Source: Candidatus Omnitrophota bacterium
Lineage (GTDB): Bacteria > Omnitrophota > Gorgyraeia > Velamenicoccales > Velamenicoccaceae
Direction of reading: 5' to 3'
DNA length: 33,696 nucleotides
Assembly: GCA_028717105.1 (NCBI GenBank)
Contig: JAQUOM010000003.1
Location: 1-33,696, forward strand
The notes beneath the pieces were generated by a model. The model ran no database searches and was not told the DNA's origin. It worked only from the letters and a program-made list of their open reading frames with translations. The translations under genes and the position numbers were made by a program. Shown here piece by piece: positions 8,122 through 16,202 of the stretch (the stretch's first letter is position 1; every line of letters starts with the position of its first letter).

Positions 8122-8142
8122 CAAAACACACCATATCTCATA

Positions 8143-8350
8143 GACACCTCCCTTCGCTGGCATTACCCAGTCCTGCTTCGCTAAAACGCTTTCGTTTTTA
8201 GCTTCACAGGATTCCTGCGTAGCCGTGCGTGCAAACTGCGCGGCGAAGCAGAAATCAGGTTCATGAGGTCATCCGCTTTTGTCGCCAAGGCCTGCTTGAC
8301 GACACGCGGAACTCTCAGGCCGCTCTACGACCTCCCTCGATTCAATTGTC
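8143..8350 (-). promoter_or_regulatory. TPP (THI-box) riboswitch with two large inserted hairpins
   Basis: The conserved TPP-aptamer blocks appear in order on the minus strand: P2 5' strand GAGGTC (8334-8329), CTGAGA (8318-8313, pyrimidine-binding), P2 3' strand GACCTC (8270-8265), GAACCTGAT (8262-8254), and CTGGGTAATGCCAGCG plus AAGGGA (8170-8149, pyrophosphate-binding). Two insertions enlarge it. One is a P3a-type hairpin with a 9-bp stem (8303-8281). The other, of about 83 nt (8253-8171), sits between the P4 5' strand and P5, closed by CTGCTTCG/CGAAGCAG and containing a further stem-loop. The first is a known kind of variation; the second is unusual. P1 is hard to draw, probably GACA/TGTC. 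A terminator follows, so TPP should switch off thi4. Confidence 0.93.
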
Positions 8351-8355
8351 GGACC

Positions 8356-8384
8356 ACTGTATCAAAAAATCATATCTCTGTCAA
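8356..8384 (-). promoter_or_regulatory. Promoter of the TPP riboswitch-thi4 transcript
   Basis: On the minus strand: perfect TTGACA (8384-8379), 17 nt, TACAGT (8361-8356). The predicted start at about 8349 coincides with the 5' edge of the TPP aptamer. It begins 19 nt after the stop codon of the preceding ferritin-like gene. Confidence 0.75.
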
Positions 8385-8402
8385 AGCCGCAAACAAGATC
8401 GG

Positions 8403-8594
8403 CTAAACCAATTGTTCGAACAGAATATCCGCCAATTGGGCATGGCGGACCTCATCCCTGAGAACATGACGAAGTTCTTCGATAAGGCGTTCGTCTTCAA
8501 GCAGGGGCATCAACTGCGAAAGAAAAACAATCATTGTTTTTTCTTTGTTGGAGATTGTCTGAAAATATTCCCGGTAATCGGCTTTAGTAAACAT
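8403..8594 (-). CDS. Small ferritin-like (half four-helix bundle) protein B
   Basis: The protein has 63 aa from the ATG at 8594, which has AAGGA 8 nt upstream; a longer frame opens at 8633 but would overlap the upstream gene more. Two helices are predicted. The first carries E18 and the second D-E48-V-R-H51, matching the ExxH metal ligands of rubrerythrin/ferritin-like proteins. At 63 aa it holds only one helix pair, so a diiron site would need a dimer with itself or with its neighbour. It overlaps the previous ferritin-like gene by 11 nt and is the last gene of the exopolysaccharide operon. It ends with TAG and the thi4 promoter follows. Function is inferred only from the motif. Confidence 0.72.
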   Translation of the reverse strand: MFTKADYREYFQTISNKEKTMIVFLSQLMPLLEDERLIEELRHVLRDEVRHAQLADILFEQLV

Positions 8595-8820
8595 TTTTCT
8601 CGTCCTTCTGCACGCGGGCGATGATCTGCTCAAAAATTTTTCGATGCCCCCGGGATTCCTCCCAAAGGGTCCTTAAAATCTCGGCGACCTTCTCCTTCGA
8701 ACCCGGCGCGAATCCCGACAAAAACAGCGTATTCCCCATATGCTTGGTATAAACAACAATGGCCGACTCTTCGATCTTAATGCCTTCTTCCAGTTTTGCG
8801 ATCAAGGCGTCTTTTGTCAC
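8584..8820 (-). CDS. Small ferritin-like (half four-helix bundle) protein A
   Basis: The protein has 78 aa from a GTG at 8820 that overlaps the GH8 stop as GTGA, with AGGAAGGGGG upstream; an ATG-type frame opening at 8862 would lie inside GH8. Helix 1 has E17/E18, Y24 and H27 (IEESAIVVYTKH); helix 2 has E54/E55 and H59 (WEESRGHRKIFEQI). This is the E...YxxH plus E/H pattern of ferritin-like bundles, although the second motif has ExxxH spacing. It is half the length of a rubrerythrin domain. The coupled downstream gene has the complementary ExxH motif, so a hetero-oligomeric bundle is an attractive inference. Its presence in a polysaccharide operon is unexplained. Confidence 0.75.
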   Translation of the reverse strand: MTKDALIAKLEEGIKIEESAIVVYTKHMGNTLFLSGFAPGSKEKVAEILRTLWEESRGHRKIFEQIIARVQKDEKNVY

Positions 8821-10004
8821 GTCGTTCCCCCTTCCTGTGCGACATTGCGCACCACGCCGCATGCGATCCCGTCGGCAATCCAGGCCAGGCTGTTAACGAA
8901 ATAATCAGCCTCCCGCCCGTATAGGCCGCTCCTCCAAGAGAGATCGCGTCTCGTCATTTTCAAAAAAATATCCTTCTCATCACCGCCCGCGGGCAGCACG
9001 GCACAATAATACGCCGCATAAAACAAGGGGCTTTCATACTCCTTCAAAGGCTCGCCGGCATAGGTGTATTCGCAAAAAATCTTCCCGCGCTCCTTATACT
9101 CGCTTGCAGCAAACCGGCCGATCGAGCCGCGCAAGATTTCTTCGGCCGCCGCAGAACCAAACCACAGATCATCCAAAACAACCCGCAAGGGAATCCTGAC
9201 CGCCTCCCATCCGAAATCCGCGCTCTTCTGCGCCAAAACCTCAAAAGCGTCGTTGTCATCAACGCAACACCAGTCCGGAAACAAACCCGCGCCTGCCTGG
9301 CCGCCGAGGTTCTTGGCCAGGGCATCCAACACGAAATACGTCGTTTCCGCAAGCTCAAGCCACCGCGGATCATCTGTCAAGGCGTAAAAAATCCGAAAAT
9401 GCGCCGGAGAATAGTAAGAAGGGTTGACCGGGTATCGGCCTCTTCCGGCCGGGACCTCTCCAAGGATCCATGGCGCCAGATACAAACGGCCCGAAGCTGT
9501 CCGGTATGTCTCCAGCCGCAGGATATCGTTCAATACGACGAGGGCCTTTTGCTCATAACCCTCAAGGCCTTCAGGGGCTCCGGACGGCCATGCCCTGGCG
9601 GCAAAAATCAAAGCCAGGGCATAATCGATATCCGCATCGCTGGCAGGCATCCAGTCCACGACCTCCCCGTCTTTCCAGCGCCAGGCCAGAAGATGGTCGC
9701 CTCTCTTTCCAGAACGCGACAAGTGAGACTCTGTCCACCGATAGATCCTGTCGAAGGCTGGCTTATCTCCCATCCAGACCGACCGCAGCAAAGCATAGGC
9801 CTGCCCCTCGGAAACAGAATCCCTTTCCTTGAGGCGCATGACGCACCCGTCAGGAGCGATAAACCTCTCCTGATAACCTTTCCAGGTCTTCTCGACAATG
9901 CGCGCCGACGTGCGGCCGTCTAAAAAAAACCAAACCGCGGCCGCACCCAGCAACGGGAGAAAAAACAACACCCAAAAAATGTTCCGGTCAAACCTTCTCT
10001 TCAT
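8817..10004 (-). CDS. GH8 family endoglucanase, BcsZ-like
   Basis: The protein has 395 aa from the ATG at 10004, which overlaps the synthase stop by 17 nt; an in-frame start at 10058 would add 18 residues. One N-terminal membrane anchor or uncleaved signal (about 9-28) is followed by the alpha/alpha-barrel glycoside hydrolase 8 domain. The catalytic acid motif SEGQAYAL (E66) and the ASDADIDYALALIFA segment (D123-D127) are clear family hallmarks. GH8 enzymes such as BcsZ cut beta-1,4-glucan during bacterial cellulose export. The gene directly follows a BcsA-like synthase, so the enzyme most likely trims or edits that polymer in the periplasm. The length is typical. Confidence 0.9.
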   Translation of the reverse strand: MKRRFDRNIFWVLFFLPLLGAAAVWFFLDGRTSARIVEKTWKGYQERFIAPDGCVMRLKERDSVSEGQAYALLRSVWMGDKPAFDRIYRWTESHLSRSGKRGDHLLAWRWKDGEVVDWMPASDADIDYALALIFAARAWPSGAPEGLEGYEQKALVVLNDILRLETYRTASGRLYLAPWILGEVPAGRGRYPVNPSYYSPAHFRIFYALTDDPRWLELAETTYFVLDALAKNLGGQAGAGLFPDWCCVDDNDAFEVLAQKSADFGWEAVRIPLRVVLDDLWFGSAAAEEILRGSIGRFAASEYKERGKIFCEYTYAGEPLKEYESPLFYAAYYCAVLPAGGDEKDIFLKMTRRDLSWRSGLYGREADYFVNSLAWIADGIACGVVRNVAQEGGTT

Positions 10005-11514
10005 TAAAATAAAAAATACTGGAGAATAATAAAAAGTGATACGCGATCCAGGCCGCATTCAGCAAAATGGCGGCAGAACGGGCATAAACCAGTTTATTCA
10101 AAGCCCAGGTCAACGCCGCAAGATTCACACCCCAGAAAAAAAGCTGGGGCCAGAGATAAACATAAGGGATACGCCGCCCCCCGTTTTTTGCCGTCACTTC
10201 AAACCTTCCTTTAACCCCCAGCAAACCGAACAATGACGCCCGCAGGTAAACCGGCAGCGTGACAAAAACTAAAAGCTGCCCCAGTATTGCCTGCCGCATA
10301 TCGTAGGCACGCTCATACATACTATAATAAAAAATCGCCAGCGAAAGGATCAGATAGGGAACAAAACTCAGAGAGTAAACGACGGAATTCATGAAAAAAG
10401 ACGGGATGCCGAAAAAGATATACAGGACCGGGCAGAAAATGAGAAAAATATACGCCCACCCGATCAAATAGTAACTCCCTGTAACAAAATACTCGAACCA
10501 CTGCGCGAGCGACAACCGGAAAGGGTTCCTGAAAAATTCCACAATGATACGGCGCAAGACCGCCACATTTCCCATGGCCCAGCGGTGCTGCTGCTTGAGA
10601 TACGCCACGAGATCCTCCGGCCCCTGGCCGAAGACATAAACGTGGTTGCTGTAGAGAGACCTCCAGCCTCTCAGATGAAGCTTGACGGACGTGGCAAAAT
10701 CCTCCGTCACGGTCGCTTCATCGAGCCCGCCGACCTCCAGAAGCGCCTGGCGCCTTAAAACGACGTTGGTCCCGCAACAAACCATGGCCTCATTCGACCC
10801 CTTGCCTTCGCAAATGTATTCATAGAAAACCGCCTGCTGGACATTGGCGGCCAAAGCGACCCTGCTCGAAGCGGTATTGGAATAAAACTGCGGCGTCTGG
10901 ATAAAACCCAGCCGGTCATCCGCCTCGAGAAACGGGACCAGCTTATCCAAAAAGGAAGCTATGGGGTTCTGATCGGCATCGAAAATGGCGATATATTTCT
11001 CGTCCAGTGTCGCGACACAATCATTGATAATGCCGGCCTTGGCGCCCCGACGAACATCACGGCTGAAGACCTTGGCTTCGTATTTCCGGGCCAGCCGTGC
11101 GGCCTCTTCCTTGAATTTTGGAATGGAAGAATCGTCGAGAAGATAAATATGCTTGTTGGGATATTGCAGGTTATAAAGGCAAACGAGCGTATCTTCCAGG
11201 ACCCCGGTCGGTTCATGCCTCGCCGGAACAAGGATAGCGACGGAAGGAATATGCGGCACGGCCTGGACCGCAGGCAGAACGCAGCGCTTCTGCCGGCAAC
11301 GGTAAACGGTTATAAAATAGCCCAGGGCCTGGACCAGCACAAAAGCTTCGCACAAGAGGAAAACGACGGCCAGCGTCTTTTCCAGGATATCGTAGCGGGC
11401 AGAAACGACGAAAACGGACCGAACGAGAAAATAAACGACGAGAAAAACAAACAGCAGCACGAGGAATGCCGTGTAAGATTGCCGCTCTTGATGGAAGCGT
11501 TCGCGAAAACCCAT
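9988..11514 (-). CDS. BcsA-like processive glycosyltransferase family 2, no PilZ domain
   Basis: The protein has 508 aa. Two N-terminal transmembrane helices (about 17-35, 48-70) precede the GT2 domain with DDS (127-129), DAD (179-181), TED (270-272) and QQHRW (308-312), the full set of processive cellulose/chitin/hyaluronan-type synthase motifs. Several helices follow, then FEVTAK (438-443), which matches the FxVTxK gating loop of BcsA and favours a cellulose-like beta-glucan. The PilZ c-di-GMP-binding domain of BcsA is absent. There is no bcsB gene next to it. It lies 1 nt after the exporter gene and overlaps the GH8 gene, so synthase, exporter and hydrolase are made together. The exact sugar is not certain. 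Confidence 0.92.
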   Translation of the reverse strand: MGFRERFHQERQSYTAFLVLLFVFLVVYFLVRSVFVVSARYDILEKTLAVVFLLCEAFVLVQALGYFITVYRCRQKRCVLPAVQAVPHIPSVAILVPARHEPTGVLEDTLVCLYNLQYPNKHIYLLDDSSIPKFKEEAARLARKYEAKVFSRDVRRGAKAGIINDCVATLDEKYIAIFDADQNPIASFLDKLVPFLEADDRLGFIQTPQFYSNTASSRVALAANVQQAVFYEYICEGKGSNEAMVCCGTNVVLRRQALLEVGGLDEATVTEDFATSVKLHLRGWRSLYSNHVYVFGQGPEDLVAYLKQQHRWAMGNVAVLRRIIVEFFRNPFRLSLAQWFEYFVTGSYYLIGWAYIFLIFCPVLYIFFGIPSFFMNSVVYSLSFVPYLILSLAIFYYSMYERAYDMRQAILGQLLVFVTLPVYLRASLFGLLGVKGRFEVTAKNGGRRIPYVYLWPQLFFWGVNLAALTWALNKLVYARSAAILLNAAWIAYHFLLFSSIFYFNEEKV

Positions 11515-11515
11515 A

Positions 11516-13456
11516 TCAGAAATAATACGTCCCTTTCACCGTCACGCGATTCTCCGTCCATATCCCCTTGCGCTCGTAAAACGTCTTGGACGCCTCCAGG
11601 TGCGTCGAAAACTTCTTGCTCCAATCCCTGTGAACATCCAGATAAAACGCATGGCCGGTCTGATCATGGACGTCCAGGATAACGTTATAACGGAACGTGT
11701 AATACGTGTCCAGGGCGCCCCAGAAAAGGCCTTCCTTGTTCAAAAAATGCCTCCACTCCACTCCCAGGCGCGTCGTATGAAAACTGCCCGGCGCGAAATA
11801 GGTACGGCTCGGGTCGCGAAAACCGTACGCCTCATGCCTGAAGAAAACCTTCAGGGCCCGCGGCTCAAACAAGATGATCCCGACACCGTCAATACCGTAG
11901 CGCCAACGTTCATTCTCGTCGGTAAAATGGGAAAAAGTATAATCAGCCCCGGCGGCAAGCCGACGGATCGGCGCCATCTGCCAGCGCAACATATAATCAT
12001 CCCTCTGGAGGCTGGAACGCACCGTATTCTCATTGTCCGTCACGTCCCGGCGCTCATGAGAAACAAGAAAAAGATTAAAATCGTCCGGTTTAACAATGAT
12101 CTTTTCGTGGAACGTATGGGTCGCCTGAAGACCTTTGGTGTAGTGGTTGAAATCATAGCCGGCCTCGGCCTGAAGATGAGGAGGACGATTCCAGGTGATA
12201 CGCATGGAAGGGCCGCTGCGCAAAACGCGCAACCCGGAAAAGTCGTACCAGAAATTGCTCTCTCCTAAGCCCAGCTTCCACTGTGACGACAAAGGCATAG
12301 ACAGGTGCGAATCAAGAGAGATATAGCGCTCGTTTGTAAAACGCTCGCCGCTGTCGGCTTCATAAAAAGACAATTCCTCGTCCCAAACAACATGGGACCC
12401 CTTAAGCGCGGCCTTATCGAGGGCCTGACGCGCGCGGAAATGCGTGGGGACCAGGTCGAGCAGCCGGGCATATTCCTGACGGGCCTGCGGCCACATCTCT
12501 TGAAGAGAATAGGTCTGCCCCAGGTCGAAAAGCGCCTCCTGGTTATCAGGCTCCTGCGTCAGCCACGCCTGATAATATTTCACACCTCTTTGATATGCCC
12601 CGCGATAATACTCTTCTTTAGCGTCTTTCTCGCAAACGAGCGGCCCCTGAGGGCCGAAGCGGGCTATCGCCTCATCGTAGACCCGAAAAGAATCCGCATA
12701 ACGGAGCATCCACCCCAGGACACGCGCCTCTTCGCGCCATAAAAGCACCTGCTTCGGGTCATCCACCTTTAATTCCCGGTAAGCCTCGAGAGATTCATCG
12801 TAGCGCCCGGCCCAGCTCAAGACCCTGGCCAGGCGGAGTTTTACTTCGAAACGATCGGGATCCTGTTCCAAAAGACGGCGGTAAATCTCTGCGGATGGTC
12901 CGTACGCGCCCGCCCAGGAATACGCATCTCCCAGCCCCAGGAGAAGACGCGTATTGCCGGGGTCCATCGACAAAAGCTGCCGGCGGATCGCGATCAGGCC
13001 CTCCAGATCTCCCGTCCATAAAAAAAGATGCGCAATGTCCTGAAGGACGCGGGCATCCCGGGGGTTGAGCCGATAAAGCTCATCGGCGCAGGCCTTGGCC
13101 TCCTGAAACCGCTGGTGCGTTTCTAAAATACCGATGCGCAGACGCAAAACATCGGGATTACCGGCCGTATCCTTCCCCAGGCCGTCGAGCAGAAAAATAG
13201 CCTCATCAGGCTTGTCGCCGTAGCCATAGCTTTTTACCAACTCAAGAAGGACCGGGACATTCTCCGGATAGCGCCGATATAACTCTTCCAAATAGCCCTC
13301 CGCCTCTGAATATCTTTTCAGATTATTCAAACTCAGCGCAAGCCCGAAGGATGCGCGGTCCTCGTCACGCAAAAACTCCTGAGCGCCGGACATGCCTGCC
13401 GTCAGCAAGGTGAACGCAGAAAGAAACAACACGCCGGCCTTAATTTTCCTCTTCAT
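11516..13456 (-). CDS. TPR/outer-membrane beta-barrel polysaccharide exporter (BcsC/PgaA-like)
   Basis: The protein has 646 aa from the ATG at 13456 (GGGAG 8 nt upstream), overlapping the previous TPR gene by 17 nt. The open frame continues upstream to 13849, but that stretch is the other-frame shadow of the TPR gene and lacks a signal peptide. Residues 1-25 are a signal peptide (MKRKIKAGVLFLSAF..., cleavage near GMSGA). About 30-350 contain tandem TPRs (typical NPRDARVLQDIAHLFLWTGD). From about 355 to the end, alternating amphipathic strands rich in aromatic residues end in Y-Y-F, the terminal Phe of outer-membrane barrels. The periplasmic TPR scaffold plus barrel is the exporter design of BcsC and PgaA. 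Confidence 0.88.
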   Translation of the reverse strand: MKRKIKAGVLFLSAFTLLTAGMSGAQEFLRDEDRASFGLALSLNNLKRYSEAEGYLEELYRRYPENVPVLLELVKSYGYGDKPDEAIFLLDGLGKDTAGNPDVLRLRIGILETHQRFQEAKACADELYRLNPRDARVLQDIAHLFLWTGDLEGLIAIRRQLLSMDPGNTRLLLGLGDAYSWAGAYGPSAEIYRRLLEQDPDRFEVKLRLARVLSWAGRYDESLEAYRELKVDDPKQVLLWREEARVLGWMLRYADSFRVYDEAIARFGPQGPLVCEKDAKEEYYRGAYQRGVKYYQAWLTQEPDNQEALFDLGQTYSLQEMWPQARQEYARLLDLVPTHFRARQALDKAALKGSHVVWDEELSFYEADSGERFTNERYISLDSHLSMPLSSQWKLGLGESNFWYDFSGLRVLRSGPSMRITWNRPPHLQAEAGYDFNHYTKGLQATHTFHEKIIVKPDDFNLFLVSHERRDVTDNENTVRSSLQRDDYMLRWQMAPIRRLAAGADYTFSHFTDENERWRYGIDGVGIILFEPRALKVFFRHEAYGFRDPSRTYFAPGSFHTTRLGVEWRHFLNKEGLFWGALDTYYTFRYNVILDVHDQTGHAFYLDVHRDWSKKFSTHLEASKTFYERKGIWTENRVTVKGTYYF

Positions 13457-14141
13457 CCAGGGACTCCCTGTAGAGCTTGATCGCTTCCTCATCACGCCCG
13501 GCCCAGCGAAGATTATCGGCCGCCTTAAGCAACAAAGACCTGTCATCCGGCCGCGCCGCAACCAGCGTACGATAGCATACCGCCGCCTGGTCATGGCGGC
13601 CGGTCCAATTGTAAATGTCGGCCAAAAGTTCCACCGCCTCAAGGTCTTGAGGATGGTCTTTCGTGAACGCCACCAGAAGAGGCAGAGCTTCTTCATATTT
13701 TTTTTGCCACAAAAGATTCTCAAGATACTTTTTGGCGACCCTTGCGTTATCTTTTGTCCTGCCCAGAATATTATGATAAAGCTCCGCGGCCTTCCCGTAT
13801 TCCGACAAACGATAATACAAATCCGCCAGTTCCTCGGCCATCCCGACATCCGTCGGCCGGGTCTCCCATATGCGCTCGAGGATATCCCTTGCCTGCGCGT
13901 CCATCCCCAGTTCCCGATAGGCCAAAAGCAAAGTGCGGGCGACGTGCGGATCGGAAGGATTCATGCGGTAGGCGGACGCCAGATACGGAAGGGCGTCCTT
14001 CATACGGCCGGCATCAAAATAATTCTTGCCCGCCGCGCTTAATTTATAAAAAGTCTGGGTCTTGTGAAAAAGGAAAGTTGTCGCCAGAACAATGACCAGG
14101 ACGCTTAAGGAAAGTACGAATTTCCGCAACGCAAGAGACAT
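13440..14141 (-). CDS. Membrane-anchored TPR protein of the polysaccharide operon
   Basis: The protein has 233 aa. One N-terminal helix (about 7-25) anchors it, and about five TPR units follow (for example GKNYFDAGRMKDALPYL, ADLYYRLSEYGKAAELY, ADIYNWTGRHDQAAVCY). It probably sits in the periplasm, fixed to the inner membrane. The repeats resemble those at the start of the next protein, so together the two could form one long TPR scaffold, as in BcsC where TPRs and barrel are in one chain. The ATG at 14141 is 4 nt after the previous gene, with no clear Shine-Dalgarno. Its binding partner is unknown. Confidence 0.82.
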   Translation of the reverse strand: MSLALRKFVLSLSVLVIVLATTFLFHKTQTFYKLSAAGKNYFDAGRMKDALPYLASAYRMNPSDPHVARTLLLAYRELGMDAQARDILERIWETRPTDVGMAEELADLYYRLSEYGKAAELYHNILGRTKDNARVAKKYLENLLWQKKYEEALPLLVAFTKDHPQDLEAVELLADIYNWTGRHDQAAVCYRTLVAARPDDRSLLLKAADNLRWAGRDEEAIKLYRESLDEEEN

Positions 14142-14145
14142 AAGT

Positions 14146-15027
14146 CTAAGGAGTTTTCAGCGCTTTCGCATTGATCTCGTTATCGGCGCGCTGGGTCAAC
14201 GGGTTTTCCGGATCCAATTTTTTGGCATCGGCCAGATACTGCCGGGCCGTCTCTGTTTCTCCGCGGCGAAAATAGATCTGCGCCAGCCGCGCATAGGCGT
14301 CTGCAAAATAGGAATCGACTTCGATCGCCTCTTTGAGAAGCGAGAGCCCTTTCTCGGCATCTCCGCCGGCGATGCCGGGTGCCAGCGCATAAAAACTCCC
14401 CAATCCGAACAGGACGCCGGCGGAACGAGGCTGAAGTTCCTGGGCTTTTTTGAGATACCCCAATATCTGCGTGCCCTGAAAAAGCTTGGAGAAGATCCCT
14501 CCTTCGTCGGCGATCATGCCTTTGGCCCCTCCGATGATAAGGTAAGCGCGCGCATAATTCGTCAGATCGACCCGGGCGCGACCCTGTTTTAAAACTTTCA
14601 ATGCCAGGCGGATCGACCTCTCGTATTCCTTCTTATCGAAAATCATATACCCCAGAGTGATGGAAGCAGGGGAGAATTCCGGGTCTTCTTTGATGATCTC
14701 ATCTAAGACCGCCTCGGCTTTCTCCGGCTGATGCCGGCGCCGCAAAATCTCGGCCTGTCCCCATCGCGCTTCGATGCTCGTCGGATCAACGGCCAGCATA
14801 CGCGCAAATACGTCACCGGCCTCCTGGATCTTGTAAAGATTCAAATAAACCAGGCCCAGCGTGTAAAGGGTTTCCTGGGATTGCGGATTTTTCTCCTGGT
14901 CTGCCAGGGCCTCGGCCAAAGAGATCTTGTCGGCCTTCTCGTGAAGATCTTTCCAATCCATCGCACCGGCAAGCCCGCATGCCGCCCAAAAAAAAGCCGC
15001 AGACACAATCGATAAAATATATCTCAT
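14146..15027 (-). CDS. Secreted TPR protein, first gene of the polysaccharide operon
   Basis: The protein has 293 aa from the ATG at 15027, chosen because AAAGG lies 8 nt upstream and the residues that follow (MRYILSIVSAAFFWAAC...) make a signal peptide; a GTG at 15057 lies at the predicted transcription start. A Cys near residue 17 is not followed by a convincing lipobox. The mature part has about six TPR-like helix pairs, including LAPGIAGGDAEKG, a block seen in periplasmic TPR proteins. It is separated by 4 nt from the next TPR gene and likely helps assemble the export machinery. It ends with TAG. Confidence 0.82.
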   Translation of the reverse strand: MRYILSIVSAAFFWAACGLAGAMDWKDLHEKADKISLAEALADQEKNPQSQETLYTLGLVYLNLYKIQEAGDVFARMLAVDPTSIEARWGQAEILRRRHQPEKAEAVLDEIIKEDPEFSPASITLGYMIFDKKEYERSIRLALKVLKQGRARVDLTNYARAYLIIGGAKGMIADEGGIFSKLFQGTQILGYLKKAQELQPRSAGVLFGLGSFYALAPGIAGGDAEKGLSLLKEAIEVDSYFADAYARLAQIYFRRGETETARQYLADAKKLDPENPLTQRADNEINAKALKTP

Positions 15028-15063
15028 CTTTAAGCCTTTCCGGAAACGTGAATGCACGGCTCT

Positions 15064-15091
15064 ATTGTAACAAATCCCGGACGAATGCCAA
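15064..15091 (-). promoter_or_regulatory. Promoter of the exopolysaccharide operon
   Basis: On the minus strand: TTGGCA (15091-15086), 16 nt spacer, TACAAT (15069-15064). Transcription would start at about 15057, giving a 30-nt leader with a Shine-Dalgarno (AAAGG). No other promoter is obvious before the last gene of the operon. Confidence 0.65.
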
Positions 15092-15192
15092 CTAAAACTA
15101 GCGACGCTCCGCCTAAAAGAGCCGGGGCTTTCTGGCGTCGAAAGGAAAACCCCCTCAACGCATCGAAACAGACATTATCCTTCGGTCATATA

Positions 15193-15221
15193 TTGTCTCC
15201 GGGGCCGCAAGATGCTATGAT
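15193..15221 (+). promoter_or_regulatory. Promoter of ispH
   Basis: TTGTCT (15193-15198), 17 nt spacer and TATGAT (15216-15221) on the plus strand lie about 100 nt before ispH. The -35 matches 4/6 and the -10 matches 5/6 of consensus. Confidence 0.55.
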
Positions 15222-15319
15222 AAGCTCCGTATCCTGTTAAAACATCCCGTTCATGGGGTTTAAAAGACGGGCCATCTTCACCGGTCAAAAACGCATATCC
15301 AAAATAGGCATCCGGGACC

Positions 15320-16162
15320 ATGAAAATCAACCTCGCAAAATCAGCCGGCTTCTGTTTCGGCGTACGCCGGGCGATCACGATCACTCTTAAGACGACGGCG
15401 CAGCACAAAGACGTGCGGATGCTCGGCGATATCGTCCATAACGAAGACGTCATCGCCATGATGGAAAAAAACGGGGTAAAAAAGATCAGGACGCTGCGCA
15501 AAAATCGCGGCCAGACGCTCGTGATCCGAGCCCACGGATCATCGGCTTCTGTCTTTAGGCGCGCCCGGGCCCTGGGTTATTGCATCGTGGATGCGACGTG
15601 CCCGATGGTCAAAGAAATCCACAAGATGGCGCGACAGATGGAAAGCGAAGGAAGGCGGATCATCATCATCGGGGACAAAAAACACGATGAGGTCCGCGGT
15701 ATCAAGGGGCAGCTCAAGACAAAAGCGTTTATCGTCCCTTCTGCCGGGGCGGCGCTGCGCCTTCCCTTCAGAAGGATCAAAAAAGCCGGCGTGGTCATCC
15801 AGTCAACGCAGGATGAGGAAAATGCGCGCGGCATCCTCCGGACAATTTCCTCGCGCGTGCCGGACCTTAAATTTTTCAATACCATCTGCGCGCCGACCCG
15901 CGTCAAACAGACAGAGATCAAAGCTATCCCTTTGAAAAACGACGCTGTGATCATTATCGGCTCCCGCGCGAGCGCCAACACGCGGCGTCTCTTTGAAATC
16001 GCCAAAAAACTCAATCCGCGCGCCTACTGGGTCCAGCGTGCCGGGGATATCCGTCCCCGCTGGCTCAAAGGCATCTCGTCCATAGGGATCACAACAGGGG
16101 CGTCGACGCCGGATGCCACGACTCAAGAAGTGATTGCGCGCATCCGGACCCTTTGCGCCTGA
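15320..16162 (+). CDS. ispH: 4-hydroxy-3-methylbut-2-enyl diphosphate reductase
   Basis: The protein has 280 aa. It catalyses the last step of the MEP pathway, converting HMBPP to IPP and DMAPP. The three Fe-S ligands are present: C12 (AGFCFGVRRAI), C94 (DATCPMV) and C190 (NTICAPT). Substrate residues fit too: H40 (IVHNEDV), H72 (RAHGSS), H122/E124 (HDEV) and the S-x-N element in GSRASANTRR, where the commonest form is NSSN. The length is somewhat short but normal for small bacterial versions. The ATG at 15320 is close after GGGA, a weak Shine-Dalgarno. It is the only well-supported plus-strand gene in the left two thirds, divergent from the exopolysaccharide operon and convergent with the TamB-like gene. 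Confidence 0.96.
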   Translation: MKINLAKSAGFCFGVRRAITITLKTTAQHKDVRMLGDIVHNEDVIAMMEKNGVKKIRTLRKNRGQTLVIRAHGSSASVFRRARALGYCIVDATCPMVKEIHKMARQMESEGRRIIIIGDKKHDEVRGIKGQLKTKAFIVPSAGAALRLPFRRIKKAGVVIQSTQDEENARGILRTISSRVPDLKFFNTICAPTRVKQTEIKAIPLKNDAVIIIGSRASANTRRLFEIAKKLNPRAYWVQRAGDIRPRWLKGISSIGITTGASTPDATTQEVIARIRTLCA

Positions 16163-16202
16163 AACATCCCCTCTTTTCTGGTCAAGGATTCTCGCATCTC
16201 GA

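Noticed and set aside
13457..13849. In-frame N-terminal extension of the exporter gene (131 residues)
   Set aside because: It lies entirely over the TPR gene in another frame, is rich in Arg and Trp, and a proper signal peptide with a Shine-Dalgarno starts at 13456.
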